64,000 nt of DNA from Apoda limacodes (lineage: Eukaryota; Arthropoda; Insecta; Lepidoptera; Limacodidae): assembly GCA_946406115.1 (NCBI GenBank), contig OX291561.1, forward strand, positions 5,572,273-5,636,272, written 5' to 3'. The translations under genes were made by a program, and so were the position numbers. Positions 1 through 11,864 of the stretch are shown in pieces; the first letter of the stretch is position 1, and each line of letters starts with the position of its first letter. The notes under the pieces were generated by a model that was given only the letters and a program-made list of their open reading frames with translations, was not told where the DNA came from and made no database searches.

Positions 1-1500
1 AACGATATTTCATAAACTAGTAAGGATACAAAGCTTCATGGAACTAAAAGCTTGAACCCAAGATAGTTCCATATAAATTTGAACAGGATTAGATATTTAG
101 GAGCGGAGTTATAGAGGTTAGAAAATGTAGTTCTCAGATTCGCTTACATATGTTTCCAGTGTGCACGCGATGCCTTTGCTGATCCAAAATGCTTTTGAAT
201 AAGGAATTTATCAAAGTTTCAAGTATACATGTTCAAAAATCATTTTTACATCCGTAAATTATGTTTATTAAAAAAAATTACAAGACTTGTAGATTGCAAG
301 AACTTGTAGCTACAAATTACAAGAGGTATTAAAAGTTAAAAATCTTTTTGTTCGGACCGTTAACAAGTAATCAGTTTATAGAATGATTTCCGTGGCGATC
401 TACGAATTTTTCTTTGTTGGTGTTCCTATGAGTGAGTTCGTTTTGGAATAAAAAGTTTCCACGTTTGATACTTTTCACACTATTGATAACGCCAGTTTTG
501 CCACCGACACCTAGCGTTCCTATAGCTTTGAAACGTAACTTATAAATTTTTGGTTGGTTGCAAAACAAACGGTTGTTACACTACGATAATAACACACATA
601 CAATAAACAATGAATATGTACAGGCAGTTTCACAGATTAACACTAAAACCCCACCTCCAGATATGGATCTAAAGTTTCATTTTTCGGTAGCAAAAGAGAA
701 AAAAATAACAAAAATATCGTTTACGAACGCTTGACAGCTTGTTGCAGATGATACTGACATATTAATATTTTTGATACCAATGCTAAACGAACGGATGGCA
801 GGTGACAAACGTAACGAAAATTATGGTTGTTTGTCCCAAAACGAACGCGCCCTATATATAAAGAATAGCAATTGATGGGGAGCATTCATCTCGATCAAAG
901 AACTTCTAGAAGGGAGGTTACAAATTTGTACTGTTTCCAGCCTTAAGTCAGCAAAATAATGAGTCTTCGGACGCTCTCAGATTATTTTCACACAAATTAC
1001 AAGCTACAAGTTGCAAAGGTATACGAAACTGAAAATACATGTGTGGACTATGACACAACTTGTAACACTAATGTAGTTTGCAATTTACACGAGTAGATTT
1101 GATATACGCATATTTTACAAGTCAAAATGCTTGTAATAGGTACGACTTAACTTTTGATATACAGGCCACAGGTGGTAAATGTTACTTGAATAATAATGTT
1201 TAGTTTAAAAACAATGCTGGTAATAGTGACTCCTTTTATCAAACGTCTATAAATTAATAATAAACAGAAGCTATTGTTACGTGAATAATTTAGAGGCGAT
1301 AGAAAAAATATGATTTTATCAAGATTTTGTGTAGTTCAGACATCCTCTGAAAGTTATTAGTGTTTATAAACCTCGGAACTAATTTACTCTACGTTGGTGG
1401 TAGTTTAATTTCCGAATTCTTGCAATTTACGGCTCCTCAGTGCACAATTTTAGTTTCGCGAAAACTTCCAAAGTTTAATTTAAATTTTAATTATTTTTTA
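1..1500. other. Gene-free AT-rich stretch
   Basis: I see no gene, splice-flanked exon or recognisable mobile element here. Short variants of ACTTGTAGCTACAA recur around 278-322, 990-1012 and 1060-1135, which suggests an old diverged repeat. All open frames are short and AT-driven. Confidence 0.5.
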
Positions 1501-1509
1501 ATTAATTTA

Positions 1510-2745
1510 AACATAATTATATAAATAAATAAAATAAATAAAAATAGCCTTTATTCTCTGACCTTCATACAATTCTTACTAGGTTATTAGTCTCATATTT
1601 TTCTTATATCTATTTTTAGTATTACTAATAAATATTTAAATCTAAGTAGTAGACAATTCATATTAAATCTTATTATTAGGTACATATTTTTCTTACAACC
1701 ATTTTTAGTAATACTATAATCATCTTTGATGGTCAGGTTGTCCTTCGACATAGGCCTCCTCTTGATAATGCCTTTGATCTCTATCCTGTGCCTTTCTACG
1801 CCAATCTTTTGGTAAGTCATCTTCCCATCTTTTTATTTGTCGTCCTCTACGTCTTTTTCCGTCCCGGGGATACCACACACTGACATTTTTGGACCATTTT
1901 TCTTTTGCTGTTCGCATGATATGTCCTGTCCATTTCCATTTCCATTTTAGACGTTTTATTTTATAGCTGACGTCTTCTACTTTTGTAAGTTGCCTAATTT
2001 TTGTCAGTCTCCATCTGTCATTTAGTTTTAGGTTCAACATGCTTCTTTCCATTTTGCGATGACATACCTTTAGTCTCTGATAGTTATTCTTGGAGAGATT
2101 CCATGTTCGGCAGCCATACGTCAGTACCGGGAGTATGCACGAGTTAAATATTTTTCCCTTGACAGAGTTGGGTATTAATTTGCTTTAGAGATCTCTTAAA
2201 CGCGTCCATCCGTTTGTTATTCTTCTTTCAATTTCTGTTGACATTTGGTATTTAGGGGTTATTACTTGTCCAAGGTATTTGTATTCATAAACGTACTCTA
2301 TTTCTTTATTATAAACGCAAATTCTTTCTTTGGAGCTATTTATCATCACTTTGGTCTTTGAGACATTCATAGTAAGTGCCTCTTTTTTGGTAGTTATTCC
2401 AGCATTGTTTCCAGTCTTTTTGGATCTTCAGAGAACAGGACTAGATCATCGGCAAAGATGTGACTTAGATGTGTAACCGTTTCACCATCGATGTTTATTC
2501 CGTATGTGTTCCAGTCTAATTGCCAAAATATTTCTTCGAGTACACTTGAAAATAGTTTTGGTGACAACTTGTCTAACTCCTTTTCTAATTTGAAATTCTT
2601 CCCCAGTTTTCTCTAAACGTATTTCGGCTGCGGTGTTACTGTAGATTTTCTTAATTATTTGGATATATTTTTGTTCTACTTCTTGCCTTTGAAGAATCTT
2701 AAAGATATAATGGTGGTATAAGTAGTCAAATTCTTTATTTATCTA
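1510..2745 (-). mobile_element. RTE-type non-LTR retrotransposon, 3' fragment
   Basis: A 5'-truncated, decayed LINE on the minus strand. Reading from 2745 downwards, one frame gives the RT segment LQRQEVEQKYIQIIKKIY, followed by EIRLEKTGEEFQIRKGVRQ. After a frame change comes the catalytic motif FADDLVLFSED (FADD codons at 2445-2456). An open segment at 2185-2370 contains YEYKYLGQVIT, and one at 1720-2052 contains WTGHIMR and GRQIKRWEDDL, the C-terminal signature of lepidopteran RTE-clade endonuclease-reverse transcriptases. At least two frameshifts and internal stops break the reading frame, and the endonuclease domain is missing. The minus-strand 3' end runs into a TTTAT-rich simple repeat at about 1515-1545, as RTE tails often do. 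It is a dead copy. The RTE assignment comes from remembered motifs, not a search. Confidence 0.85.
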
Positions 2746-2989
2746 ATGCTTATTAAAAATTTAGGGGGTAAGGAAATACTCATATAGACGTTCTGATGAT
2801 TAAAATCTATAAAATATTTCCGGTTGATATAATTATTCTTAAAATTTGACATAAAAGACGGTCTTAATCACATGTTACACATAGACCACTGTAAAGTAAC
2901 CCGTGTACAAGGTAAATACAAAGTCAGTGCAGTGATATCAGTTAATTTCTCTGTTTTCTCGTTTATTATGATAAGGATGATAATATAAA

Positions 2990-3330
2990 GCAGATTCAAT
3001 GAAGAACGTTTAGACCAGGGTGATGAAAAGCGTCAAGACACCAAATTCACCAAAAGGAAGATTCTCATGTTTTCAAATTTATTGTATTGATAATGCAAGC
3101 TGAAAGGATTTGATAATGTGCACTGCGAAGCAATCATTAACTTTCAAATCATGTATGCGGGCGTGCGTGCTTTGGAATGGGAAGTGGTGAAAATGGTGCT
3201 GATTCTGTTGCAAATCTGTGACTTTAATCAGCCAAATATGGAGAGAATTTGTGGTTTCACTGATGTAAAAGCAACATTTACTTTTACAATTGGTGTTGTC
3301 TGCTGTGTTGGAAGATTGTCTACTTTTAGG
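2990..3330 (+). pseudogene. Unidentified coding-like segment
   Basis: A plus-strand frame reads RFNEERLDQGDEKRQDTKF and on to a TGA-TAA pair near 3089. It then continues in the same frame as FDNVHCEAIINFQIMYAG and on to GVVCCVGRLSTF at 3330, followed by AG|GTGAGG, a good splice donor. The composition is richer in GC and charged residues than the surroundings. I do not recognise the family. It could be two exons around a tiny or missing intron, a decayed transposase, or chance. The minus strand is also open over 3079-3414, so the coding strand is not certain. Confidence 0.25.
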
Positions 3331-3754
3331 TGAGGAAATTTTTTCTATTATTTGTGATTTAAAAAATATATTAGGACTGAGCCGCAAAAGCCTGGTAATA
3401 AGAAATGTAAGCAATTCCGTTATAAAAATAAAATGCTTTTACCGCTAAATTTTTTCAACTTTAACATTATTCATTTATTACAAAGTAAAGTATTTCCTAT
3501 TAGCATGACAAAGTGCAAAATTAAAAACAGTAATTAATTCAATTAATTTAAGCTTTAACAAAATTCAAACTCTAATTAAAAAATAAAGTGCCACTTACCG
3601 CTTACAGGATTAATGTGACGGTCTTCCGGATACGAGTTATACCTAATGTTGGCAGAGCTGTTTCATTTTTAAAAAGAAACAGTGTGAGCTAACGTCCATA
3701 TTCATATAAATATTATAAATGTCATGTTATATATATATGTATTTGTATATTTAT

Positions 3755-4500
3755 ATATAAGGCTACTTGAAAATGTCAAGTGTAAGTCGGTTTTTCTTTT
3801 CTATAATTGAGGAGTTGCTGTTGTAATGCTACACCAATGATCAAATTTAGGGCAGCTAGAACTGTGGACAAAAGCTGGTAAAAAATATATTTAGTTTTAT
3901 TACGGATTTTTTCTTTTTCTTTGGTATTCTAGCCAATTCTATTGGATATGCTATGCATTATGAGCATTTGATTTTAGATATTCTATTTTGAATGGGAAAA
4001 AGATTTGAATGGTGTGCTTGCATTTGCTTTTAATGTTGATATTGGAACTGAAAGCGACTCACTAGGATCGGAATGGAACTTTGCACCCAACTTTGTCTTT
4101 TTAATCCTCAAAAATTTAAGAGTTCCCGCGGGAATTACTACAACCATGCTCAATCAAACTATTGGTACAGATATTGCTGGGTATAGCAAACTTCATAAGT
4201 TTAATTAAGGACTTCCACGTCGGTAACGGAATTTTGGACAGACAAAGCCACTGGCAAAATTTAGTATTATAAATGTGTAAGTTTGGATGTTTGTTACTCA
4301 ATCACGCTTCAACCACTGGACGGATCGGAATGAAACTTAAACACATAGGTTAGGTCCTAGAATAGGACATAGGCTAATTTTTATCTTGAATAACTATAAC
4401 CGAGTTCAAAGGATAAAGCTTGCAATAGCAAACTTTATTAGTATAACTAAGGAGTTCCATGCCTATAACCAAATTTAGGCCTGGCGGAGAAGCTGGCAAA
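3755..4500 (+). repeat. Rep-A copies, degraded (Helitron-like candidate)
   Basis: Pieces of the commonest dispersed family in this window. 3755-3880 carries the 'aattgaggagttgctgtt' part. 4040-4215 carries the 'gttcccgcgggaattact' and 'gcaaacttcataagtttaat' parts. 4265-4500 starts with the 'tattataaatgtg' part. The pieces are diverged and in one orientation, so they may be one element broken by insertions or several old copies. Confidence 0.6.
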
Positions 4501-4529
4501 ATCTATTACTATTGTAATTATTGAAACCG

Positions 4530-5757
4530 ACTGTAAATCTCCAATTAAAATTATAATAAAAATAAAAAAAATAACAGAAGGCAATGATGGCTTCGAGGTT
4601 GAATGCTAAAACTGTAGCAAAAATATGAAAAAGAAAATGTTATGGAGATTTCTATTGTAGTAGATATTGAAAGACACGTTTATTTATTTAGTCGCTTTTT
4701 TTGCAAATTTTTTTATAACTTTATCACACAACATTAATTAAGTAATTTTAATACACTTAAATACATGCTTTTATCCACATAAATTGAATCGGATGGAAAA
4801 AGGAGTAGAAATAATTTTAGTATAATTAGAAATTGCTCAAAACCAAGTGGACTTTATATATGGGAAGGGATTTTAAAGGGATAAGCGCAACTGTTCAAAA
4901 TTAAATTGTATTGCACTCACCGCGTGCTTCATCCATACAATTAGGTCATAGTTAGGAAAAGCAAGGGGTGAAAGATAAAAACTATTGCAAACATTATTTA
5001 AACAGGCATCAACATATTTTAAAAATATATTTATAAAGTTTAAGAAAGTACTGAAAATTTATGAAAATGTATATATAATTAGTTTCTCTCGGAGCCACGC
5101 TTTAGAAGTTTTCAGCGCAATAAATATTGAGCACTGAAGAGCCGTGAATTGCAAAAACTCGGAAAACTAATTACCATCGGCAAACAAATTATTTCCGAGA
5201 TTTGTTAAAATTAATCACTTTTAGAGGGGATAGTGTCTGAAACTTTATAAATTCATATTTCTTTCGTTAATACGCTACAATAGTTTTGTCATAAATAATT
5301 AAATTAATTCAAAGTTTGTTTCATAGTAGTTGCATTAGTTACATTTATTCTTAAAGTTTTTGAAATTGAAAATAGTAAGGTAGGACTTTCAAATAATATA
5401 GCATGTCTTTTTTGCTACGACAAATTGGTGAAAAACAAAACAAAAATCTTTTTATAAATTTATTTATGCGGTGTTTATTGAATATTGGTTTTTACTTTAG
5501 ACTTCACAGTCATCACTTGAACTTTAAAATATTTTGTGTACATGGTGTTGCGAGAATCGGGGGTGCACCACCCTCAACTTTGGCGAAGACGATTTAGGCT
5601 ATAGAATAGGCTGCCACGTGGGCTCAATATGCGTATTGATGTAGTTCGCATACAATACACATGTTTTTTTCCTCAGCATTAAAGGAACCCATCATTTACC
5701 GAAAAACTAATGGTCTGAACCACAAAAGTTCTCATTAGTAGTAGTTGGCACGCTAGG
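4530..5757. other. Gene-free AT-rich stretch
   Basis: No gene or clear repeat is seen. The 64-codon open frame at 5403-5597 has no recognisable motif and no supporting splice or promoter context. Confidence 0.45.
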
Positions 5758-6248
5758 CAGTCTTTAACACGTTGATTATGATAAGTTGCGTTGCGATTAT
5801 AAATGGCTGTCTCTCTTGCTGTCTTCTTGACTTGAGAAGTTGCCTTTGAAATTCTACACCGATAACCGATTTTAGAATTTATTTATAATAAAAACTTAAC
5901 ATGCAACCTTCTTCGTCGGCAAGAGTTTCGATTGACAAGCACTGAACGTAATGCGCTCTTATTTACTATACGTGTATTTGAACGTTTAATTGACCAAAAA
6001 TAAATGCGCTCCAAGCGTAAAAAACTCAACGCATTGGCTGCACATGCAATGTTGCGAAATTGGTTTCCCCCTTTAAATTTAAGGGGTAAAAGTTTGGACT
6101 TCTTTGGAGCTTCGAAAGAAGTTATTAAACCAAACAGCAGCAAAAATACAATAACAGCAAGTATGATAAGACCTTTTTCTGTTACAGCAAGAGAGACAGC
6201 CATTTATAATCGCAACGCAACTTATCATAATCAACGTGTTAAAGACTG
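5758..6248. mobile_element. Non-autonomous TIR element, 491 bp
   Basis: The arms 5758-5821 and 6185-6248 are inverted copies over about 64 bp, starting CAGTCTTTAACACGTTGAT. The interior (about 360 bp) includes a stretch matching the 'ctacaccgataaccga' part of Rep-A. Open frames cross it on both strands (for example 6004-6249, plus), but they run through the TIR and show no transposase motif. No convincing target-site duplication is seen (left flank cgctagg, right flank accatct). The CAG start would suit a hAT-like or CACTA-like ending, but this is undecided. Confidence 0.7.
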
Positions 6249-6884
6249 ACCATCTAAGAATTTTACAATAAAACCATGCTTTTTTATGTTAAGGGGCTTT
6301 AGGGGGATTTTAAAATGCTTTCGGGGGTAAATTTTGGTAGGGGTTGACAACACTGTGCACATGCTCGGGAGAAGGAGCAGAGAATGCACTGTCAAAATGG
6401 TGATCAGCGACTTTGTTTACATTTGGTGAATAGAACAATTTTAATGGCTATGTAATTCTTGTAAACAAACTGCGGCTATTATGTTAGAGTAATCAAATAT
6501 GAAATAGATTAACATAACAAAGTATTAAGCGCAAAGCACGTACTTATTGTTTTGTTAGCGCGTCTGCTTACCACAAAATGTCTTCGAATTAATTCTGGCC
6601 ATGTTTATTGTATTGAGAATTAATGAATAATGGTAAACGATTACTCCTACAGCTATGTTCATTTCCAGACGAATGCTTCTGTTGAAGTAAATTAATTACG
6701 TATATAACTATAAGATTTAAATAAAATGTTTTAACTCTTGAAATAAGAATATTATTTCGCCTTTTGTGTCCCCACAGCTATCTTTTTTGTGTTATTCCTA
6801 GTTTACAATATTTAAACATTGTTCCCTTATATTATTACAATCCAGCCTAGTAGGCTAATGAGCAATTTTTTTTGACCTAGTTTT

Positions 6885-7200
6885 ATAGAAGACTAGGTTT
6901 AGTCAGCGGCTCCATCCGCTACACATGGTTATTGGCGTGGGATTCTTACGTCACCTCCTTAATTACACTTATGAAGTTTGCTATAGCAGGCTGTAACTAT
7001 AGCTGTAGTTCGTTTAAGCTCGGGTATAGTTATTCCCGGTGAAAAAATTGAATTTTTCGGGTTAAATACTATTCTATGAAAAGTCCCGGGACTCAAACTA
7101 TCTCCGTGCCAAATATCATCTAAATCGGTTGAGCGGTGGATTATATGGATTATAGTATTTATATAATGTGCCCAAATGCACTTTTCTATTGGCACAGTCT
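6885..7200 (-). repeat. Rep-A copy
   Basis: Starts 'gactaggtttagtcagcggc' and keeps the 'ttattggcgtgggattctta', 'ctatagcaggctgtaactat' and 'gtcccgggactcaaactatc' parts in family order. This is a moderately diverged copy on the minus strand. Confidence 0.7.
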
Positions 7201-7209
7201 TTAGTTAAG

Positions 7210-8370
7210 GGGAAGTTGTTGAATTTATGATATTATATTATGCAAAAACATTAATCTATGATTGTTCTCATTTAAATCTATAATAATGTTAGTCGATTGT
7301 AAGTTGTAACTTTTAATTTTGCATGCTGCCACACTGTCCCCTCTCTAAGTTTTATTTTTTTCTTTAACTCGCTGTTAGTGTGGTGCTCAGTCTAGTATCT
7401 GACGTTGTAAAGTGTAGTCGCCTCCAGGTGCTTAAAACTATAAGTATGAAGTCAATTTGAATACCAATTTATTCTTTAATTTCTTTTTGTCCTTAACCTC
7501 CTAGAGTAAACACTTTGTTCTTGTGTTCTATATTATAGTAGTACTAGTTTTTTACTATATTACACAACTGATATTCACTCACTCAAAAGGTTTAGTTCTT
7601 TTCAGCCTACTAACTTATGTCCGTGTTAATAAGGAGCTGAATTGCTTGACGTTTACATTATGATGGAGTTCATACTCATGATCTTTCATTTAGCTGTCTT
7701 AAAAAATTAAAAACTTTAATAAAAAAAAAAAAAACTTTAATAAAAAAGAAAATAAAAAAAAGTGCTTAAAATTAGGTCGACCAGTCGATTGTATGCAGTA
7801 TTACTAAGTAGGGAATAATGGCCTGTAAAAACGTTATTCTGTTGAAACTCTCGATTAGTATAGTAATCTTCAATTTCCTTTGTTAGTCCCTCAAGATATC
7901 CCTGCGGCAAATGGTCACCCTTTTGCTTTATTGCTATATAAAGACTTGCTTTTTCTGCGGAAATGATTCTTAAAAATTATTATTATATGTAACCCAGGTT
8001 TAATGCCGCTTAGAATCGTAAAATCTCTTACTAGAGATAAGGCAACATAGCAATATAGAAATTGCTTTGTGGCTGAATTAAGAGTAGTGACTACCCGCCG
8101 AGGGTGCGGCTTTATCTCCGCACAGTGCAAACATTTATGTGATAAACATTTGAGTTTTTATTGAGTCCAATTGTATAGAAATTCTTTTATTTTTGTAAAT
8201 TTTACTTGTGGAAATGGATTTGTAGAATTTTATTTTTAAAAGAAGAATGATTATGAAAGCTAATTAGACAATTTAATATTTGTAGGGACCACTCTAAACC
8301 TTAGATCTAAACCGCACCGAATGTTCATGTTTTATTAATTTTCAATAAGTAATATTATTGTGAGTTTTAA
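7210..8370. other. Gene-free stretch
   Basis: AT-rich, with an A-run around 7715-7760. No gene or element is recognised. The open frame at 7915-8130 (minus) has no motif I know. Confidence 0.4.
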
Positions 8371-8374
8371 CATT

Positions 8375-8700
8375 AAATGATGCATCTCACTGACTAGCAG
8401 CCCAAACAACTGAGTGTATAGTCTTGATTTTTTACTCAGAAGTATCTGTTATAACTTAAGTGACACCTAAGAAAAAAAATGTAAAATTCGTCCACTAAGA
8501 GGTCAATCCGTCAACTTCCAAGCTAAAATGCACAAAAAATGGTATTTGGCCTTTAGACTGAAAATTAAAATTTCACCGTTGTTGGGAAATCACCTCTAGC
8601 TTGAGGGCATGATAGGGGATGGAAATTTGTATGAGAATTCCGATATTTTTGTAGGGAAAACCATAAATAGTTAAAATCTTGATTTTTTTAAAAGTCCACG
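8375..8700. repeat. Rep-C copy (dispersed repeat)
   Basis: Carries 'cactgactagcagcccaaac' followed by 'aaatggtatttggcctttag'. The same blocks, in the same order, recur at 14925-15150 and partly at 32930-33170, so this is a dispersed family. The class is unknown. Confidence 0.6.
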
Positions 8701-8734
8701 CGAACAACGACGTGGAAATATATTTTAGTAATAG

Positions 8735-8948
8735 ATAATAAATATACATGGACACAGTCCTATTTGGTCCCAAATTAAGCAAAGCTTAATATATACTTTT
8801 TTTTGTTCATAATATATACATATTATAAATAAACAAGACTTAATACGAACACAAAAGTACATCACATAAATATTTTTCATGTGCAGGGTTCAAACCTTCG
8901 GACCTTGCATCGGCAGACAGTCATTACTACCAACAAAGCCACGGAGTA
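8735..8948 (-). repeat. tRNA-headed SINE, diverged copy
   Basis: On the minus strand the head reads CTCCGTGGCTTTGTTGGTAG then GAAGGTTTGAACCC, a diverged A-box/B-box pair of a tRNA-derived Pol III promoter. The tail carries 'aagcTTTGCTTAATTTGGG', matching the better copy at 47473-47725. The 3' end is poorly defined because it meets other repeat sequence near 8700. Confidence 0.7.
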
Positions 8949-9769
8949 GCCAATTAACTATGTAAAACTTACAAAATTACAAATTTTTAAAATTGTTACT
9001 GAAAATTTTGAATCTTTGATATTCACAACTCATTGCATTGTTCCATCTGACCTTCAGACATACATATATTACATAGATGTATGTGCAATGACACACCAGA
9101 TGAACCCTTTTTCCAAATTATGCCAGAAAAACCAGACAGGCTTGTCACTGACCGAAGATTAGCTAGACTACTTATCTACTAAAACATACCCACACAAGTA
9201 TAACGTAGGTATGTAATTGATTGTTTTATTCGTCTGTTTGCCGCCCTTGATTGATTTGTACGAGTTTAGTTTAGATAGATTATTAATGTAGGTACCTACA
9301 CCTACGGCGAGATAACATGACACCTCGCCGCGTGAAGTCTATTCAATGTAAAGTGTACAAATAAAGTTCCCTACACTTGAGTAAAAATTTGGTTGGGATG
9401 TACAAAAGGGGCGCTGAGGGACAAAGACTTGACAAAATGAAAAAATACAAAAATGACCAAATTTGGTAGCTGCTTCGCGTTTCTTAGTAATTTCGTTCTA
9501 GGACTTTTTACGTGAAAATTTATGGTGTCCCTCTAACACCCTATTTTTATGCTTATCCAAATTTAATTAAATTCAAATATCATTTAGTTTCTATTCATAG
9601 CAACTAAAAGAATGAACACAGAAAGAAATGGTTCATGCAAATCCTAGCAATGTGCTCTATCAATATCCGTCAAAAAATCATTCGTTATAGGAACATACCC
9701 CATTCTGAAAGAAAGTTTTGGACCCCCTCCCCCCAGCGGTCCAGGGAGGGGTCATTACTGTGACGATTT

Positions 9770-9960
9770 TTAGGGTTCCGTTCCTGAAAAGGAAAAAGGA
9801 ACTCTTATAGGATCACTTTGTTGTCCGTCTGTCTGTCTGCAAATTTCGGCATTCACACAGAAATCAAAACCTATTGGCTACTTCCCGCTGTCCTATAATC
9901 ATGAAATTTGACACAAAGCAAGGTCGTACATCACAAATATATGAAAAAAACCGAAAATTG
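9770..9960. repeat. Rep-B-related fragment
   Basis: Contains 'tagggttccgttcctgaaaa' and 'gtccgtctgtctgtctgc', blocks shared with Rep-B copies elsewhere in the window (for example 25262-25345). It is short and diverged. Confidence 0.5.
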
Positions 9961-10940
9961 GTAATTTGTAGTTGTAACACATTATATTAAAGTTTGTCTG
10001 TTTGTCTGTCAAGACCCTTTTACTCAAGAACGCGTGGAAATATCAAGTTGCAATTAATATCAAATACTAAAGCCTACAGTCACTTAAAGTTGTAAAAAAT
10101 CAATCTTCTAAGTCAATGCAAAAAAAGATATGCACAAAATACCGTAATTTTTGTCGCATATGGTGACTCAAAGAAATCAAAATCAATGGGGTACTTCCCG
10201 TTGACATAGAATCATGTAATTTGGCAAGAAGCAATGCGTTCCATGGGCATTCACTCATTCAAATGCCGTTCTAAATGGAATGAAGAATTGAAAGCAGGTA
10301 AGATATTGCGCTTTTCAGGGCATAAAACTAGATACTAAAAAAGATAAAGTATTGAATCCTAAACATCTTTCCAATTATGCAATAATATCCTATTTTTTAT
10401 TTATTTCGTCTCTCTAGTTCTTAACTAACATAAAAAAATTTTTTTTAGGTTTTTTTTGCATCAATCTACAGAAAATCGAACTTTATACAATTCTGCGCTA
10501 TTCTGACAGCAAACAAAAAATATTTTTCAACCTATTTAAAAGATCTTGATTATCCTAAATGCCAAATCAAAAGTTTGGAGCCAGGCTATGTTATATTAAT
10601 AGGATTATATTAAATTTCAAAACAATGAAAATTTATGAGCTCCATAATATCCGAAATGCTTAGGATAGTTTTTAATTGAAATTAGGTATATTTCGACGTG
10701 ACTTAAAATCACCTTAGATCATGTAGAACCCTCAATTTACGAGTAAAATGCGGAGTGAAGTTAGAAGTTATCGGTCGACGCGTATACGAATCACGTAATG
10801 TATATGTGAACTTCAATTTTATCGCACATCTTTGACAAATTTGACAAGTTTGACAGTTATTCAGTTGGCGCCAACCCGTTGTACATTATATACTTACGTT
10901 ACGTAAACTTCTAAAATAAGAAATAAAAAGAAATTATAAA
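9961..10940. other. Gene-free stretch
   Basis: No gene is recognised. A run of 'gacaaatttgacaagtttga' near 10840 is low-complexity. Confidence 0.4.
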
Positions 10941-10944
10941 AAAC

Positions 10945-11150
10945 TAGACTTTGCCAGCGGCTCCGCACGCCCTGAATTCGGTTATCGGCGTGGAACTCTT
11001 TAATTATTTCCTAAATTATACTAATGAAGTTTGCTATAAGCAAGCTATAGCTACATCTATTGTTCTTTAAACTTTGGTATAATTATTCCCGCGGGAACTT
11101 TTGAATTTTTCGGGATAAAAAGTAGTCTATATATAGTCTATAAAACTTTC
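10945..11150 (-). repeat. Rep-A copy
   Basis: Starts 'aactagactttgccagcggc' and continues with 'ggttatcggcgtggaactct', 'tgaagtttgctataagcaag' and 'ttattcccgcgggaactttt'. The outer CTAG(T) end is partly kept. Confidence 0.75.
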
Positions 11151-11178
11151 ACTATTTTTTTCTAACTTTTTTTAGTAG

Positions 11179-11241
11179 GATTTAAGGATGTGCACGTGAG
11201 TTGTGCACGCGAACCTGTGGGACAGCTGAACAATGTGAAAG
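11179..11241 (+). CDS. Candidate orphan 63-nt exon, phase 1-1
   Basis: A small segment with textbook splice signals on the plus strand. A CTAAC branch-like motif and T-run (about 11158-11174) lead into TAG at 11176-11178, and AAAG|GTGAGT follows at 11241/11242. With an entering phase of 1 the frame is FKDVHVSCAREPVGQLNNVK, with no stop, and it exits in phase 1. Including or skipping it would therefore keep a reading frame. I do not recognise the protein and see no partner exon nearby. It directly follows a Rep-A copy. It could be a cassette exon of a large gene, a captured exon, or chance. Confidence 0.35.
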
Positions 11242-11464
11242 GTGAGTGTTTATTTTATCCGTAATAATTATTTGATATAAAATCATTGCCTCACTTGCTT
11301 TGTGAAAGTAGGTATAGTGCGCCTTCAAATTCTTAGCACGTCTATAACACACCAAAATATAGAAACTTATACGTGTTATGAGTATATACTGTTGTATTCA
11401 AATTGTAGATCATTTTAACAAGCCCATGTTATTTTTAATGTGAAAAATATAATATTATGTTATT

Positions 11465-11860
11465 ATTTTTTGCCCGCGACTTTGCCCGCCCTAAATTTGG
11501 TTATCGGCGTGGGATTCTCCTCGATTACATTAAATTTTGCCAGCGGTTTCACTCGCCCTAAATTCGGTTATCGGTGTACGATTTCAACGGCAACTCCTCA
11601 ATTATAAAAATAAAAAAGTGTGTGTGTGTCAGTTTCGGTACACGACTGGAGTTTAATGATGGCTTTAAAAAAATCTCTCTCTCTCACTGTATACATCTCT
11701 CTCTCTCTCTAATTACGCTTGACGTTTTCAAGTAGCCTTTGCCTTTCCCGGGACAAACTATCTCCATGACAAATTTCATCCTAATGAGTACAGCAGTTTA
11801 AGCGTGAAGAAGTAACAGACAGACAGACAGAGTTACTTTCGCATTTAAAATATTAGTATG
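11465..11860 (-). repeat. Rep-A copies
   Basis: Two overlapping, truncated copies ('ttgcccgcgactttgcccgc' at 11469 and 'tttgccagcggtttcactcg' near 11534). The far end 'cagacagacagagttacttt' at 11819 then 'atattagtatgga' shows the usual terminus. A (CT)n tract at 11680-11715 interrupts it. Confidence 0.75.
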
Positions 11861-11864
11861 GATA

